Origin: Cafeteria roenbergensis | Lineage: Eukaryota; Sar; Bigyra; Bicosoecida; Cafeteriaceae | Reading direction: 5' to 3' | NCBI GenBank assembly: GCA_008330645.1 | Contig: VLTN01000044.1 | Coordinates: 186,001-250,000 of the forward strand | DNA length: 64,000 nt | Shown: piece after piece, positions 43,406 through 54,631 of the stretch | How positions within the stretch are numbered: the stretch's first letter is position 1 | How the letters are laid out: every line of letters starts with the position of its first letter | Translations under genes and position numbers: made by a program | The notes under the pieces: generated by a model | Database searches by the model: none | Told to the model about the DNA's origin: nothing | The model's input: only the letters and a program-made list of their open reading frames with translations

Positions 43406-45112
43406 CGCGACGATCCCGCGGTTGAGGGGTGGAGTGAGGCCGCGGCCACCGAGTCCGCGTGCAGCAGCGGTTTCGCCGGCCAGGACATGCGTGGCAGTGC
43501 CGGGCGCGGTCGGGGGCTGGTGCTGGGGCGCGGAGTCTTCGGCGACGGGTCCGTGCGTCAAGTCGGCGGCGGGGGCGCCGCTGACCGGAGCCGGAGCCGG
43601 AGTCCAAGCCGGGGGGCGGCGTCGTCAGCCGGATCGGTGACCGCTAGGGGACACGCTGGTGATGGTGGTGTGATGATGGCGGACATGACGAACGGCACTG
43701 AGGGAGGGCACCTTGGTGTACCGGCTCTGCACGGTCCGGCTCTGCACGGTCCGGCTCTGCACGCGAGGGCGGCATCCAGCCCCTCCGCCGGCAGCAACCT
43801 GGCAGCCGGCGCTGGGGGCTCGCCGCTGCGCGTCGATACCAGCGAACCGCCGAGCCATGCCTCTGCCGGTGGGTGGCTGGGGGCTGGGTTCAGCCACGGA
43901 TCAGCAGGGGTGGTCCAGCCTGACGGCGCGGCCAGCGACTATGGGGACCTTAGTGGGGATCGTGACTCGTCAGTGACCAGTGCCCCGGCGGATCATTGCT
44001 CCGGATGGCACCTGCATCAGGATGCAGGCCGCGAAACCGGCGGAGCTGCTCATGGCCCCCTTCCATACGGAGGGACTGTCAGTCGTGGGTCAAGCACCGG
44101 TCACCAGTCAATCGCCACGGGCCGACGCGTCCACTCGCGCGTGGGGCTTGGCTCCCGGGACGCACCCACGCCAGCGGAGGCCGCCCTGAGCGGCGCTGCC
44201 GAGTTCGCGCTGGGCCTGCCGCCGGCAAGCCCCTCGGCCAAGTCAAGAGGCTACTCGGCGATGGCAGGATCGATGGCAGGATCGATGGCAGGATTGCCTG
44301 GCGCAGCCCTCGCCCAGGGATCAAGCAGCAGCTCTGCCCTGCTGGTGAGCGACTCCCCCCAGGCGACGTCTCACCGATCGCATCGGTCCAAGGCAGAGCG
44401 CTCTGCGAGGCGCGCCGCCCGGCGAAACCGCGGAGGGGAAGCAAGTCCGTCCAACGCCTCCACCCACTCAGCCGTGTCCCGGTCCACCGCGGGCGCCGCA
44501 TCCGCGGCTGCGGCCGCAGGGCGCGACGCGAAACCGCTCCTGGGCAGCGTGGTGTATGTCTGCGACGACGACGCCTCCACGCGGTCTCTGATGGGGAGGC
44601 TGGTGCGGAGGCGGCTGGGGGCATCGGTCGAACTTTTCGCCGACGGGCGCGATCTCATGCAGCGGTTGGTGAGCGACGGTCTGCGGGCGCAATCGGCGGT
44701 GGCAGGGTCAGAAGTTGCTCTGCCGGCTCTGCTGATGGTCGACAACCGCATGCCCCGGCTGGGGGCAGCTGGTGTGCTGAAGGAAGTGTGGTCGCTCATT
44801 CGGCAGGATTCGTGGTCGGCAGAGCTGGCCAGGTGTGTCTCAAGCGAGCAGGGCCGGATCCAAGCAGCAGGTGCCGTCGATAGCGGGGGTGTTCCTGGTG
44901 GAGGCAGTGGCGGCAGCGAGCTGCCGCTTGCGGGGGCGTGGTCGTGGCTTGAGGCGGTGCCTGTGGTGGTGGTGACGGGAGACGTGGACTCGGCAACCCG
45001 GCACGCAATGCTCGCGCTGGGAGCCGCTGACCTGATGGGCAAGCCGGTGCAAACGGACGAGCTGATGTCTGTCGTGCTGGGGGCGCTCGGGGCGAGGCGC
45101 GGATTGAGATGA
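31824..45112 (+). CDS. Giant membrane hybrid histidine kinase-like protein, probable pseudokinase with intact receiver (HK2)
   Basis: Proposed exons are 31824-32245 and 32875-45112 (phase 2 intron of 629 nt), about 4219 residues; exon 2 is 12.2 kb without a stop. It is a tandem paralogue of HK1: eight predicted helices, intron at the same place and phase, DHp helix 1 with SHASRGPLN (His442), helix 2 with DSLLLWEK (about 1397), then FADHDRLSAVCTTAV. The N-box Asn is replaced (GFALSRSS, about 1815) and the G1 box has lost its glycines (VADNLPALP), so ATP binding is doubtful. The G2 end (SAGLSLAIVRAVV, about 2990) is well kept. The receiver (about 4033-4219) keeps VCDDDAS, Asp4097 in MVDNRMP, VVTGD and Lys4197 in GKP. 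Spacers carry Gly, Gln, Ala, Thr-Ala and Ser-rich repeats. It may regulate or receive phosphate from HK1. Confidence 0.85.
35884..35925 (+). repeat. Glycine-coding GGC run in HK2
   Basis: A (GGC)n run encoding about 12 glycines and ending in an Asp-Asp-Asp-Trp turn. Similar longer runs lie at 40226-40291 and 43355-43404 in the same exon. Confidence 0.85.
39592..39641 (+). repeat. Glutamine-coding CAG run in HK2
   Basis: A near-pure (CAG)n run with one CGC interruption, encoding about 15 glutamines. Likely length-variable between alleles. Confidence 0.85.
40987..41029 (+). repeat. (ACTGCA)n hexamer run coding Thr-Ala in HK2
   Basis: Repeated ACT-GCA codons. Further copies in the same exon lie at about 37761-37790, 38831-38880 and 41672-41700. 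The low-GC codon pair contrasts with the GC-rich codons around it. Confidence 0.8.
43724..43766 (+). repeat. Three tandem 15-bp units in HK2
   Basis: Three direct copies of a 15-bp unit containing GGCTCTGCACGGTCC, encoding repeated Pro-Ala-Leu-His-Gly. Other in-frame minisatellites in this exon lie at 37351-37398 (Gly-Leu-Glu/Ala) and 44261-44298 (Met-Ala-Gly-Ser). Confidence 0.8.
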
Positions 45113-45719
45113 GCTCGTGACTGGCGCCCGGTGGTTTGGTATGGCTTGGGGTGTTTTGGATGGTCACGCATCCGCTGTGACATGACTGATTGCTCTTACA
45201 TAGGCATTGTATGAAGACTGGAACTTGTGCCGCCCCCGCCGGTCAGGCAGCGGCCCGGGGCAGGGTTTGCAATTGCGCGTGATGCAGAGACGAGTGGTTG
45301 CGGCCGGCGGTGCGCAACAAAACCGGCATGGATTCCCAGGCAAAAGCGCTTCTAAGGTGTGTGTGTGTGTGCTCTCGAGCGCAAGCGATGACAAACGCGC
45401 GCCCACAGACCGGACTCAGCTCAGTGAAATCCGGCGCGGTTTTCGCGATCCTCACAGCCCTGCTCAGCCTGCCGACTGGCGCCTTGCATCACACGCGTTG
45501 CAATGCAGTCTGATTACCGCGAACCAGAAACACCCCTTCCCCCTCAGCACTTGTTCCGGATTCGGTTGCTCCGGTACACAACACGAGAGCCACACTGCGA
45601 CAGAGCGTGCCCGGCGGTGCAAAGCCGTGCGGCGTTCGCAAAACCGCGATGAAGCCACTGTCAGCGCAAACGTCAGTTGAATGGACATATGACGCTTGTT
45701 GGAAAGGCGGGCCGGGGCG
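45113..45719. other. Intergenic between convergent 3' ends of HK2 and the channel gene
   Basis: Lower GC than the flanking exons; a (GT)n run lies at about 45357-45371. Open frames here are short and Cys/His-rich. No gene is supported. Confidence 0.5.
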
Positions 45720-48700
45720 TCACACATCGCGCTCGTCGAACGGCCGCACCATCGTCGCCGCGCTGCCTCCCAGGCCGCCCAGCGCGCCAACGCCCTCTTC
45801 CCTGCCTCCGCTGGGGCTGCCACCAGCTCTGCTGGCAGAGCCCTCTTGCTCATCAGCGTCCGACTCCGATTGCACAGGGCTGCGTTGGTCTTGGCGCCGC
45901 CGGCCAGCTCTGCCGCCAGGTTCAACCGCGGTGAGAATCCGCCCAAGCATAGACTCAAGCGACCTGAGCCGCTTGTCTTGCCGCTGCAGCCGCTGCTCGA
46001 CGCCGTCGAGCCGAGACACCACCTCTGCCTGCACCCACCCCACCAGCGACCGCAGCATGTCCGCCGCTGCGTCGCCTGACGCGTTGCTCGACCCGGGCCC
46101 ACCGGCACAGTCGCTGCCCCGGCCCTGCCCATCGTCCCGCAGCTCTGCCCGCCCCGAACGGTTCGACAGTCCGGACGGAGACAACCGTCCCGATGGCGAA
46201 ACCGCAGCGGGCGCAGAGCTCCCGTCCGCATCGCCCCTGGAGCCCGCCACGCCCCCGCCCCCGCCCCCGCCCACGGAGTCGGAGCCCGGCCCGCTGTCGG
46301 CCCCAGCAGCCCCTGTGAGCAGAGCTGCGGCCGACGCCCCTCCTCCACCGGCAGAGCCGACGGGATGCGTGGTTCCCAGCGGGTGGGCAGCGTGGCTGGC
46401 AACCGCAGCTCGGGAGGCTTGCAGCTCTGCCCGGATGGCGCGCTGGCGCGCGAAGGAATCCTTCCACTGGAGGCGCTTCGAGGCAGAGCCACCGTCTCCG
46501 GGCCCGCCCTGCGCCTCTGGGCTCTGCCACCGCCGCGAAGCGGCCAGCGCGGCCTCACGCCACGCGGCGCTCTGGGGGCCAGCTGACGCCGCACGCCGGC
46601 TGAGAGACGACGGAGAGCCGGTGGCGGTTTCGCCGGACCTCCCGCTCGCCAGCAGCTGGGCCCTGCTCCTGTGCGAGCGGAGTTTCACGTCCCGCGCCAC
46701 CGCTCTGCCGGTTGCGACTGACGTCATCGAGGGGTTCGTGGGAGCACGAAGTGGCTCTGCCTGCCGGTGAGGCTGCTTCCCGGAGCCGTCCGCGCCGTCC
46801 ACGGGCCCGACGGTGTGGGGCGATCCCCGGTGATGGAGCCGTGACTTGGCGTTGACGGGGCCAGTTGGCGCTTCTGAGCGAGCCCCCGGACTGGGCTGCG
46901 AAACCGCCCGCCTGGCTGGCGCTGCATCAGCTGTCGCCTGTGTCACAGCTGCATCGTCGGTAGACTGCTGACCCGCGTGCGATGCAGTCGAGACCTGCCC
47001 GTGATGCCGGCCACCCGTCGCAGCCGATCCAGTCTCCGCCCTGGTGCGTCCGTCAGCGGCAACGCCAATGGGCACGAAACCGCTGTAGTCGTGACGGTGG
47101 TGACGTTTGTCATGGTGGTGGCGGTGGCGGGAGCGGGAGCGGGAGCGGCCCTGCCCGATGGAGCCGTTGCCAGAGACAGCGGCCGGGGCGTCGTCGCCCT
47201 CCGGCGAGCCGGGAAGCGTCAGCTGACCATCGGCCCCGGCCGGTGCCTGCCCGCGGTGACCGCTGCGCCGCCCCCCCCCCTCTGGGCGGAGAACACCATC
47301 ACCAGGACTCCCCACGCTACCGGCGGAACCACCGCCCGCCCCGTTGGAGCCATCCGGCGCCAGACCGGGGGCGCCGCCCGCGGGCATGGCAGCGGCGCCG
47401 CGCGGTCGGCTCCACGACCTGCCCGCCTCCGTACCGGCTCTCTCACCGGCTCTCTCACCGGCTCTCTCGCGCATGGCCTGGTGCTCGCGTTGAACAGCGC
47501 CGTTCAGGAAGCGGGTTAGGGTAGCGCTGCTGAGGGTCTGGGCCGGCAGAGCTGCGTATGCGTTGGATCCAGCAGAGGCGGCCTCACCAGCTCGCCGAGA
47601 CTCCGAGCCGCCCGCGCCGAAACCGCCGAACGACACTCCACTTGACACGAGGACGCCACTTCTGTTCGAGAACGAAGTTGACGTGCCCGTGATGCCGCGG
47701 TGATGCTTGTCCATCACGACCATGCCACTGGCTTGCACGGCCCCATCTGACGGTCCAGTGACGCCACCGCCAGAGCGAGAACCAGTCCCGTCCGTCGCAG
47801 CAGTTGCAGTTGCTGATCTACCGCCCACAAAACTCCGCACCCCTCCGCGTGCCTTCGCCACCACATCAGCACCCGCGCCAACGCCGGGCCCCCCGCCGGG
47901 CCCCCCGCCGGGCCCCTCCCGCGGGACTGCGGCAACCTCCGCACCGCCCCTCGTCGCCGCAGCCTTGGCCGCCCGAGCCGCGTCCAGCACCGTTTTGGCA
48001 AAGGAACTGTGCGCGCCAACCGTGACTGCGCGCCGCTGACGCGGGGACGTCGTCGCCGTGGCGGGCGGGTTGGCTAGCGGTCGCGGCGCAGCCGTCGTGG
48101 CCGCGAGGTGGCTTGCCGCGTGTGAGCGACTCTGGCCCAGCAGAGCACTGCCCCTTGGCCCATCAGCCGCATGTCCCGGCCCAGTCACGGCTGTATCACC
48201 TCCCAGGGCTTGGCCGTCGTGCCCGCGACGGCCTCCGCCTCCCACTTCGCCGCCTCCGGCCGGCTCTGCCAGATCGGCCTGGTTCCAACTCGCAGCCGCC
48301 GCCAGCGGCATCACTCGCCGGCTTGCCAGGCGCCGCGGCAGACGAAGGCCTGCCGAAACCGCGGCCGGGCCCGCCGTCCCGCCGCCCCTCACCCGGGAGC
48401 GAGGCCGCTGGAAGGATCGAGACGTCAGCAGCCCGTCCCCAGGGCCCCGCGAAGACACGTCAGAGTTTGTGTCGGCAGAGCCGGCAGAGCCGGCAGAGCC
48501 AACGCTCTTGGAGCGCCGGGACCGAAGCGGCCCGCCGAGCGCGGGCTGAGCAGCGCTCAACTTCTGATCGGCCGAATGGGGGCTTCCCCCGGACGAAGAG
48601 GACGACTTGGCTCTGCCCCGGCCCGCCGTGGCGGCTCTACCGGCTCTACCGGCCTTCGGGTGCAAGGCAAGACTGACTCCGCCTGTGAAACGCCCTTGCG

Positions 48701-51700
48701 CGAGCGTTGGCTGTGGCGCGGTCGCTCGTTCGGTCACGTCTGGCTCGCCGCTGGTGGCCGCGCGATGCCGCAGCGACCGCTCTATGACCCGGTCTTGACG
48801 TCCACCTGACGTCGCGTCTCCGTGCCCCGCTTTCGCTGCTGCACGGGTCGTCCCTGCCGCCGCGTCGCCCACGCCAGCCGAGGACGAGGAATCGGAAGAA
48901 CTATCCTCCGAGCCGCCTGACACGAGCGTGGAGAGCTTGCCTCCGACTCGAGTGTGGCCTGGCCGCGAAACCGGCGCTCCGGTCAGCGACTGCGCCTTCG
49001 CCATCACCTCGGCATCACACGCCGCTTCGAACGCGGCTCTGCTCGCCGAGAGGCGGCGCAGCAGGGCTGCGTCGTCGTAGAAGGCCCTCCTTCTAGCTGC
49101 CTCCAGCCGCTGGCGCGCGACCAGCTGCAGCGTGAGGTTCTCAGCCAGAAACAGGTCCAGCAGCAGCGCCATCTGGTCGCTTGAGAGCCGGTACAGCTCG
49201 CAGAACGACACAGCCATGGCTGACACCGCGTGCGTCGCCGCCGCCCGCACGGGGGGCCGGTCAGGGACCTCCAGCTCTGCCGGCCACGGCAGCTGCTCTG
49301 CACTGGAAGGATCCTCGTGGCCGTGACCGGCGGTTTCACGACCGCCGTCGCGCTGCCTGGTCCTCATCGCGCTGACGTCGGCGGCGGGCGCGGTGCCGGC
49401 CACAGCAGCGCGAAGGTTTGCGTAGGCCGTCCGCGGGCCACAGGCCAGGCAGGCCTCGTCGCCGAAGTAGTTGTTGGCCGATCGCCAGGAGAGCACGACG
49501 GCGTCCGCGCCCAGCGGGGCGGTGCTGGCAGTCGACATCCGCCGTGGCTGGTACTGCTGCTGGTACTCCTCCGCCGCCCAGGCCGCCTCTGGCGACGGCG
49601 ACGCATGATGCTGGGGTGATGGGCGGGTGATATGCTCGTGATGGGGGACGTCGGCGGACTGCACCGACGACGTGGCCTCACTTGGGCCGCCACGATACTG
49701 CCTGCCAACGGACGTTCCTGAAGCTCTGCCGAGCCCAGTCACCCCAGCATCATGCAAGGCCGCAGCGACGGCTGCTTCGGCAGCAGCCTGCGATGGGCCG
49801 TCGTCGCCCTGGCGTCGCCGGTCGCTGACCGCCTTGGAGTCTCTCACCGCGGACGCGGGGCGAGAGTCACTTCCCTTCTCGTCCGGCGTCAGCGACGGAG
49901 CCGTCCCAAACTCCGCACCACCGGGACCTGTACCACTCTTGCCCTGCGACTCGCCGGCCAGGTCAGCGCCCGACCCCACGCCGGGCATTGGTCGATCGTC
50001 AGACGGCAGAGCCGCCGCGCGATAGGGTGGGCAGTCCGTCCCGCCAATGGCCTCCGGAGCGCTCGAACGGGGCTTGCGGGACTGATTTGCGCGTGACTGG
50101 CTGCTGATGGACGAGTGACCGGTAGGCGTCCCGTCGTGGCCGGGCCGCTCCGCCAGAGCAGGGCCCCCACCGAGGGCCCCCGACGGGGTCCCCGGTGATG
50201 TCCCCGGGCTGTCCTGGCCGGCAGGCAGCGAGCGTCGCTGAACCCTGGTCATCAGGACGGCAGCCTTGAACAGGGAGCGGTTTCGCCGGCGCCGAGCAGC
50301 AGCGGCGGCGGCTGCATCGCCAGCAGCACTGCCTCCACCGGCATCCGTCCCGCGGTGCACAGAGACGCCGCCAGACGCCCCACCAGCGGTTGCGGTTGCA
50401 GTTGGATCTGGTGTCGCCCCCGTGGGCGTTCCACCATCCGCGGCGAAACCGCCCCCGCTGAGCCCGTCGCTGCTGTTGGTCTGGGGCATCGCGTGCCGTT
50501 GCGATGGTGCAACGGACATCGTGCCTGCCTCTCTGGCAAGTGCTGCCAGTCTTGACCCGGCGGTGATCGACTGACGACGGCCTGATCGGTGAATGCCTCC
50601 TGATGGGTCAGACGCTCCTCCCAGGTCAGTCATTGCGGCTGCGAGCGACGTCCGACGTCGCCGCGCGAGAGCGGCGGCGATTCTATTCGCCGTGATGGAG
50701 CGAGGCTTATCGCTACGCAAGCCGCCGCCGCCTCCGGTGACCGCCCCCGGCACCACGCTGGAGGAGGCCGCCTCGCCGGAGCCACTGTGGCCAGATGCAT
50801 TCGCCGCGTGGTGCTGACCCGATTTCGACAGGTCCCTGGGGACAAGGGGCGAGGCGGGGCCTCGGCGGAAGTCGGAGGGCTCCAGTGACGCCGACCCTGC
50901 CTGCCACTGAGCGGGGCCTCTGCCGGGTAAGGCCTCTCCCGGACGTGACGGCTGGGCAGGCGACCCCGCCGCCGAGGCCGCCGCCGCCGCCGTGCCCTCC
51001 CGCCGCGAAGCCGGCGCAACAGACCCGGATCGTCGAGACCCCGCGAAACCGCTGGAAACGACGTCAACGGCAGAACCGCCGACACCAGAAGCGATTCTGC
51101 CATGACCGGCGGGTGATTGCATTCCGACGCGGGCGCTGCGGCTCGACCCTCCACCGCGCAGCGACGAAGCCGCAGCAACACCGCCGCCGCCACCACCGCC
51201 GCCACCGCCACCGCCGCCACCGCCGCCACCGCCACCACCGCCGGTATTGGCTCCAGATCCCGCCCCCGCACCGCCATGGGCCCCACCGACCACAACCGTG
51301 GAGGTGGTGTCGCGGAGTCCAATCACGCTCAGAGCCAGGGCGCGAAACCGCCCCATAGTGTCAGTTGGATCGTCACCGTGGGCGGTATTCGAGGTGCGAC
51401 GCCGAAGCAGCGACGGCCCAGACGAAACCGCTGGCGCGGCAGAGCCGGTGTGGCCTGAGTGCCCCGCCGTGCCCCCCCCCGCAGCGCCGCGAGCAGACGC
51501 CGCGGGGGGCATCGGCGCCGTTCCTGGCCACAGCCCCGGGGACCCGACGGAGACGGGGGCGGCAGCGCCGGGGTGATCGTCCCTGGAACCACGGTCGCTG
51601 TCGGCGGCCGGCCTGAGAGCACTGCCTGCCGTGGCTTGCGGCGGGTGGGTCTGGCCGCCGGACTCGTGGCTGTGGGCTGCCGGCCCTACGTCGGTCGCGC

Positions 51701-54631
51701 CGTGCTCTGATGCGTTTCCGAAGCGTGCACGCGGCGATGCGGAGTCCGGGTCCGCGTGGGCAACGCCCCAGTCCTCAAGCAGAGGCTGCGTGCCTGTGGG
51801 TGGCACCGCGTGGTTCCGGGACGCGGCGTAGACTGCCTTGACGTTTCGACGAAGCCTCCTCCGGTGCGCCGCCTGACTCGCCATCTGGCCGCCGTCACGA
51901 CCAAGTCGGGGCCCGCCGACAGGTCCCCCCTCCCACCCAGCCTGCCAGCCGTCCGTCGGCTCCTGGAAGCCGAAACCGGCGCCGGCCCGGCTGCCCCCGA
52001 CGCCAACGCCGACCCCGCCCCCCCCTGCGCCGCCGACGTTGTCGATGTCGACGTCCTCCTCCTCCTCCTCCTCCTCCTCCGGCAGCCAGGATACCATCGC
52101 CCCCTCCTCCACCCCGCCGTTGAGGATGACCACCTCCCCCTCCTTGACCCAGAAGAGCTCCGTGGCAGCGTCGCCCGCGCTGAAGATGAACTCGTCCGGC
52201 AGCGCGATCACCTGCTCAAGCTTGAGCGACAGCAGCTGAATGAACTGGGGCTCTGCCGAGCTGGTTGCCGGGCACTGCAGCAGCATCTGCCTGTGCGCCC
52301 AGTCGAGGATCTCGCCCTGCAGCGTGACGGGCAGCTCCTCGAGCACGGCCCGGCCCTCGATCTGGCGGCTGAAGTTGAAATCGAAGTACGACCGCACTGC
52401 GGAGCAACCGGGACGAGGGGGGGGGGGGGCTGCTGGGGGGGGGGCGCGGAGTGAGAGTTGGGCGGGAGGGGGGCACCCGTGGGGGGGGGGGGGGCGGCAA
52501 CCAGGCGGCCGGGGGCGGGAAAGGGGCACTGCGACCGCGCCCGGGTCGTTCCCCCTCGAAACAAGCCGCAGAGCGTGTTGGCGGGAGTGTCGACCCGCCT
52601 GCCGGGCCGACCGCGGCCAACCGCTTCCCGGTAGCCTGGCCCGGACAGCGCAAGGCTCTACCCGCGCGCGCAGGCGCTGCAGCGTCAAACAGCGGCAGAC
52701 CAGGAGCGCTCACCTCTCTGCTGCAGCCGCTTCGGCAGCCGCAGCTCCCGCATGAACGCGTCCACGGCGTCGATTTTCTGGCGAAACTTGGCCTCGTGGG
52801 CGTTGAGCGACGCGAGCAACGTGGCGACGGATCCAAAAAGCACCGAGTACGTGATCGCGCCTGCGGTCATGACCACAACGCTGAAGGCCTGCTCGCCGAC
52901 GGACACGGCGTGCACGTCACCGTAGCCGACCGAGACGAGCGTGGCCACGGTCCAGTATATGGAAAACGTGTACTGCGTGCGAGCGGCGACGGACTCGTCC
53001 ATGAGACCGTTCATCTCGGCCCAGGATTGCGGCCCTGCCTGCAGCAGGGGCGGCAGGCTCGCGTACTGTCCCGAGTACCGTTCTAAGTACGGGAGCGACC
53101 AGAAGAGGCATGCTATGATGTGGGCGCCCAGCACGAAGCTGAAGAGCAGGCGGGCAAGGCGAACGAACGCCGTGACCTTGAGACGGCGCGCAATGACCCA
53201 CAGCCGGCCCACGCGGAGCAGGCGCAGCACGCGCAGGACCGCCAGCGCCCGCAACACGTTGCTGGTGTTCACGGAGCCGATGGAGCTGTGGGCAACGGCC
53301 TCGAGGATGACGAGGAGGATTTCAAACGGAAACGACGCAACCGCGTCAGGCAAAAACCAGCCCCGGCAGTATCTGCGGGCGATTCGGGGCAGAGACGAGA
53401 TGAGCTCGCCAGGCTTGTGCGGGTCTTCGAAAGCGGTGCGGAACTCCGTCCAGATGTGCAGTACGAAGAGCGCCTCTGTGAGCGCCTCTACCGCCTGCAG
53501 CTCATGTACGTTGCCGAACGCGGCCTGGAAGGGCGCCATGAAGGCAGTGTAAATCGTCGCCAGCGCCACGATGACGTCGAAGCGGACCTTGCCGGCGCCG
53601 TCGGGGTCGATCGGCGCGGCGCAGCAGCGGTAGCACAAGCTGGGGGGCGGGGTGCCGTCGATGTCGCAAGCCAGCGGGCACCGGATGCGGCGCTGCCGGC
53701 CGCAGCACTGCCGCGCAGGGCACCGACCAGCCGGGCAGCAAACGTCTGCCCCAGGCAGGCAGAAGCAGCAGCCGCAGTCGCTGCTGACCTCCTTGCTGTC
53801 CGTGCCCGACACGGACTCGTCGTCCTCCTCCTCATCGTCGTCGTCGTTGTCGTCCCCATCGCCTTGCTGGCTCGCGCCGCCGATTGCGCTGTCGAGCGCG
53901 CGAGCGCCGCTGCCTGGCTCCGGCGCCACGGCCGTTCCGCCCCCCTTGCCGGACGGCCATGAGACCGGCCTGCCCCCCGCGCCCCCCCTGGACTGTGACT
54001 TGCTGCCAGTCTGCTGCAGCGTGCGGCAGCAGGGCTCCCAGCAGTCGCCCCCGCCTGACAGGACCCAGCAGCAGCAGCACGGCGACGCCGTTGCCGGGAT
54101 GGGCCCGCCCTCGCGCATGCTCGCCACGCGCCGAAGCGAAAGCCCCTGCTGCCCCACCACCACCGCCGATGGCGTGACCATGCCCGGGGTGGGCATGCTG
54201 ATCGCCGCGCGCTCGATTTGGCCCGATGGTGCCGCCTCTCCCGCACCTTGCGCCGAACGGACACGCAAAACCCCGCGAGGCGTGGGCGGGATTGCCATCG
54301 CCCCGCCCTTGCCGCCACCGCCACCGCTGACACTGCCTCCGCGGGCAGCGGAGCCCGCCGCCGCGTCAGAGAGCGCTGGGGAAGGTGCCTGTCTGTCGCT
54401 CGCGGCGCGATGGAAGCCCTCCGACGTGGTCGGCCGCTCTTCGGACTGGGAGTCTGGCCACACGCGCCGCGCAGGGCCCGTGGCTTTGGCCGACGATACC
54501 GCCAAAGCTGCGCGCGCAGTGGCGCCGAAGAGGAAGTGTTTGCCGTTGTCGGAGGTGGTCGATTGCAGGTCCGTATTGGCCGTGGAGCTTCCCGGGGCGC
54601 TCACGCGAGGCTGCCGAACTGCCGCAGTCAT
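45720..54631 (-). CDS. Voltage-gated-type cation channel with split cyclic-nucleotide-binding domain, giant C terminus
   Basis: Proposed exons are 54631-52714 and 52396-45720 (phase 1 intron of 317 nt), about 2864 residues. A Ser/Pro-rich N terminus holds two Cys-rich stretches (about 180-200 and 282-338). The channel core has S1 at about 347-369, an Arg-rich S4 (RALAVLRVLRLLRVGR, about 458-473), S5, a pore helix and the potassium-type filter SVGYGD (GYG 569-571), and S6 to about 608. The C-linker SYFDFNFSRQIEG bridges the intron, as in CNG/HCN/EAG channels. The cyclic-nucleotide-binding domain starts normally (DEFIFSAGDAATELFWVKEG) but breaks off at about residue 742 after MVSWLP and a Glu run; its second half, FGDEACLACGPRTAYANLRA with the binding-site Arg, resumes at about 1617. 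The rest is low complexity ending near an amphipathic C-terminal helix. Start chosen where coding composition begins. Confidence 0.88.
47437..47474 (-). repeat. Tandem 12-bp unit in the channel tail
   Basis: Three to four copies of a 12-bp unit encoding Glu-Arg-Ala-Gly on the coding strand. Confidence 0.8.
51168..51245 (-). repeat. Glycine-coding run in the channel's inserted segment
   Basis: A nearly pure GGT/GGC run encoding about 25 glycines, located inside the low-complexity block that interrupts the nucleotide-binding domain. Confidence 0.85.
52038..52084 (-). repeat. Glutamate-coding GAG run at the break in the nucleotide-binding domain
   Basis: An uninterrupted GAG run encoding about eight glutamates, then Asp-Val-Asp-Ile-Asp. 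It lies right after the last recognisable strand of the first half of the domain. Confidence 0.8.
52415..52500. repeat. G-run-rich intron segment
   Basis: Several plus-strand G-runs of 10 to 14 bases lie in the single intron of the channel gene; on the transcript they are C-runs. Strong quadruplex potential on the plus strand. Confidence 0.65.

Noticed and set aside
23485-45112. Bacterial contamination, suggested by two-component domains
   Set aside because: Both kinases have spliceosomal introns with the same signals as neighbouring eukaryotic genes, and hybrid kinases are common in protists.
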